8,710 bases of DNA from Candidatus Kappaea frigidicola (lineage in GTDB: Bacteria; Omnitrophota; Gorgyraeia; JAGLLT01): NCBI GenBank assembly GCA_030765555.1, contig JAVCCI010000015.1, positions 1 to 8,710 on the forward strand, given 5' to 3'. How positions within the stretch are numbered: the stretch's first letter is position 1; each line of letters opens with the position of its first letter. The notes under the pieces are model-generated. The model made no database searches and was not told the origin of the DNA. It was given only the letters and a program-made list of their open reading frames with translations. The position numbers and the translations under genes are program-made. Of this stretch, positions 7,332 through 8,710 are shown piece by piece.

Positions 7332-8633
7332 TTATCCTTCCTTTTCCATTTTAATTACAACAGAACGTTTCATTATAATTTTTTTCTTATCTATTTCATT
7401 TATAGCATTATTCAAGTCAGCCTCTTTAACTTGATGAGTAAGCATGATGATAGGTACTGCCTTTACTCTATCCCTAGATTTCTGCATCACTGAAGCTATA
7501 CTCACTTTATGCTTAGCTAAAATACCAGATATCTTCGCTAAAACTCCAGGAGTATCAACGGCCATAAATCTTACATAGTAAGACGACTCAACTTGACTAG
7601 CTTGCCTAAGCTTCTTTTTAGCACCAGAGAAAATATCAACCTGATAGGCCTTTAAAACATCTTTAGCTAAAATACAACTTACAGCATCTGCAACATCACT
7701 TAGAACACCGGAAGAAGTTGAACTTCCTCCAGCCCCTTGACCATAAAGAAAGATGTCCTGAGCCATATCGGATTTCAGATAAACCGCATTATAGGCTTCA
7801 TTAACATTAGAGAGCATATGCTCCTTAGGAAGTAGTGCTGGTTGCACTCTGACCTCAATAGAATCTTTGTGGCTTTTAGCTACAGCCAGCAACTTTATAC
7901 AATAGCCAAATTCTTTTGCAAACTTTACATCATCATTAGAAATATTTGAAATACCTTCAACGTAAATATCATCAGGTTTTATATCACATGAAAAAGCCAA
8001 TGACGACATAATAGCTAACTTATGTGCTGAATCATGACCATCAACATCTAGGGAATAATTCCTTTCGGCATAACCCTTTTCTTGAGCTTCTTTTAATGCT
8101 ACCTTAAAGCTAATCCCCTTCTCATACATAGCACTTAAAATATAGTTGGAAGTTCCATTGATTATCCCCTTAATACTCTTCACCGAATTAGCTATCAGAC
8201 TCTCGCGCAACACCTTTATAACCGGCACTCCCGCTAGAACAGAAGCTTCAAAGAAAACAGCTACACCGTTATCGTGGGCAACCTTAAATATTTCTTTTTT
8301 ATCAACTGAAAGAAGAGCTTTATTTGCAGTAATCACATATTTTTTATTTTTTAAAGCCTTAATGATAAAATCTTTTGCTGGTTTAATACCTCCGATTAAC
8401 TCTATAACAATATCTATATCAGGATCATTGATTATTTCATAAGCATTTTTCTTAATTAATTTCTTATTTACTTTAGATTCTTTAAAGACAGACCTATCCC
8501 TATCACAGAGGCTTTTCAAAACTACCTTTGCGCCTAAATTAGCTGATAATATGGAGCCATTCTTCTTAAGGCCGCTATAAACTGCTCTACCTATGGTTCC
8601 AAAACCAATTAAACCAATCTTAATCTGTTTCAT
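7332..8633 (-). CDS. hom: Homoserine dehydrogenase with C-terminal ACT domain
   Basis: Reduces aspartate 4-semialdehyde to L-homoserine with NAD(P)H, at the branch toward threonine and methionine. The 433-residue protein has the standard monofunctional layout. A Rossmann domain carries GFGTIG (10-15), with TANKALLS (102-109) completing the nucleotide-binding half. The catalytic/dimerisation domain has EASVLAGVPV (129-138), NGTSNY (160-165) and the signature region 183-205, with catalytic Glu190, Asp201 and Lys205 at the same spacing as yeast E208/D219/K223. A C-terminal ACT domain (about 352-425, beginning YVRFMAVDTPGVLAKISGIL) suggests threonine feedback inhibition. The signature is unusual: Tyr193 replaces the normally conserved Pro. 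An AGGA stretch lies 7 bases before the ATG at 8633. It is the first gene of the visible cluster and precedes thrC by one base. Confidence 0.96.
   Translation of the reverse strand: MKQIKIGLIGFGTIGRAVYSGLKKNGSILSANLGAKVVLKSLCDRDRSVFKESKVNKKLIKKNAYEIINDPDIDIVIELIGGIKPAKDFIIKALKNKKYVITANKALLSVDKKEIFKVAHDNGVAVFFEASVLAGVPVIKVLRESLIANSVKSIKGIINGTSNYILSAMYEKGISFKVALKEAQEKGYAERNYSLDVDGHDSAHKLAIMSSLAFSCDIKPDDIYVEGISNISNDDVKFAKEFGYCIKLLAVAKSHKDSIEVRVQPALLPKEHMLSNVNEAYNAVYLKSDMAQDIFLYGQGAGGSSTSSGVLSDVADAVSCILAKDVLKAYQVDIFSGAKKKLRQASQVESSYYVRFMAVDTPGVLAKISGILAKHKVSIASVMQKSRDRVKAVPIIMLTHQVKEADLNNAINEIDKKKIIMKRSVVIKMEKEG
7335..7343 (-). promoter_or_regulatory. Ribosome binding site of thrC inside the end of hom
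   Basis: AAGGAAGGA on the minus strand encodes the last residues of Hom (Lys-Glu-Gly) and runs into its TAA stop. It ends four bases before the thrC ATG. It supports the ATG at 7330 and implies tightly coupled translation of hom and thrC. Confidence 0.65.
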
Positions 8634-8710
8634 GGGTCTTTCCTACCTTCTATTTATGACTTATCCTGTTCAATAGCAATAAATTGGCATAATTCTACAA
8701 ATTCAGTTTA

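Noticed and set aside
2389..8442. Plus-strand open frames at 2389-2619, 3184-3477, 4199-4387 and 8146-8442
   Set aside because: Each lies wholly opposite a well-conserved minus-strand gene, has no ribosome site or recognisable domain, and reads as low-complexity hydrophobic or serine-rich protein typical of antisense shadows.
8659..8689. Mini-ORF upstream of hom, reading MPIYCY on the minus strand, as an attenuation leader peptide
   Set aside because: It has no Thr codon and only one Ile codon, no ribosome site was seen before it, and no alternative hairpins or terminator follow. It looks like chance.
1..8710. Defence systems, mobile elements, CRISPR arrays, tRNAs or other exotic systems
   Set aside because: Nothing beyond the six housekeeping genes is supported. 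The non-coding space totals fewer than 200 bases and holds no repeats or RNA folds that could be recognised.

Overview
The window is a compact, AT-rich bacterial amino-acid biosynthesis region. Six protein-coding genes all lie on the minus strand, so transcription runs from the right edge to the left. In that order they are hom (homoserine dehydrogenase), thrC (threonine synthase), an apgM/proposed homoserine kinase family gene, lysC (aspartate kinase), cimA (citramalate synthase) and valS (valyl-tRNA synthetase, cut by the left edge). About 97% of the window is coding. No RNA genes, mobile elements, CRISPR arrays or convincing terminators were seen. The valS frame is of bacterial type and all genes look native. 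The base composition (by eye, mid-30s percent GC) and gene set suit a free-living, probably anaerobic bacterium. A deltaproteobacterium-like or candidate-phylum lineage such as Omnitrophota is only a guess.

Layout. The first 77 bases upstream of hom (8634-8710) hold no gene that can be supported, and all three minus-strand frames have a stop near the window edge. Block 1 is hom-thrC-apgM-like (8633 to 5068), with single-base gaps between genes, which points to one transcript and translational coupling. A 90-bp gap (4978-5067), the largest between genes, carries a plausible sigma-70-type promoter. Block 2 is lysC-cimA-valS (4977 to the left edge), with gaps of 13 and 9 bases.

How the genes work together. 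LysC starts the aspartate pathway. Hom makes homoserine from aspartate semialdehyde (asd is not in the window). ThrC converts O-phosphohomoserine to threonine. The homoserine kinase step between them has no classical thrB here, and the apgM-like gene sits where that gene is expected, so it is best read as the non-orthologous replacement. CimA opens the threonine-independent (pyruvate/citramalate) route to 2-oxobutyrate and isoleucine. ValRS charges tRNA with another branched-chain amino acid. Allosteric control is encoded in the proteins: tandem ACT domains in LysC, a C-terminal ACT domain in Hom and a LeuA-type regulatory domain in CimA.

The most striking feature not explained by ordinary gene calling is a perfect 8-base Shine-Dalgarno sequence inside lysC. 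It lies just upstream of two consecutive Met codons (M247/M248), where it would produce a separate regulatory (beta) subunit, as in Bacillus-type aspartokinase.
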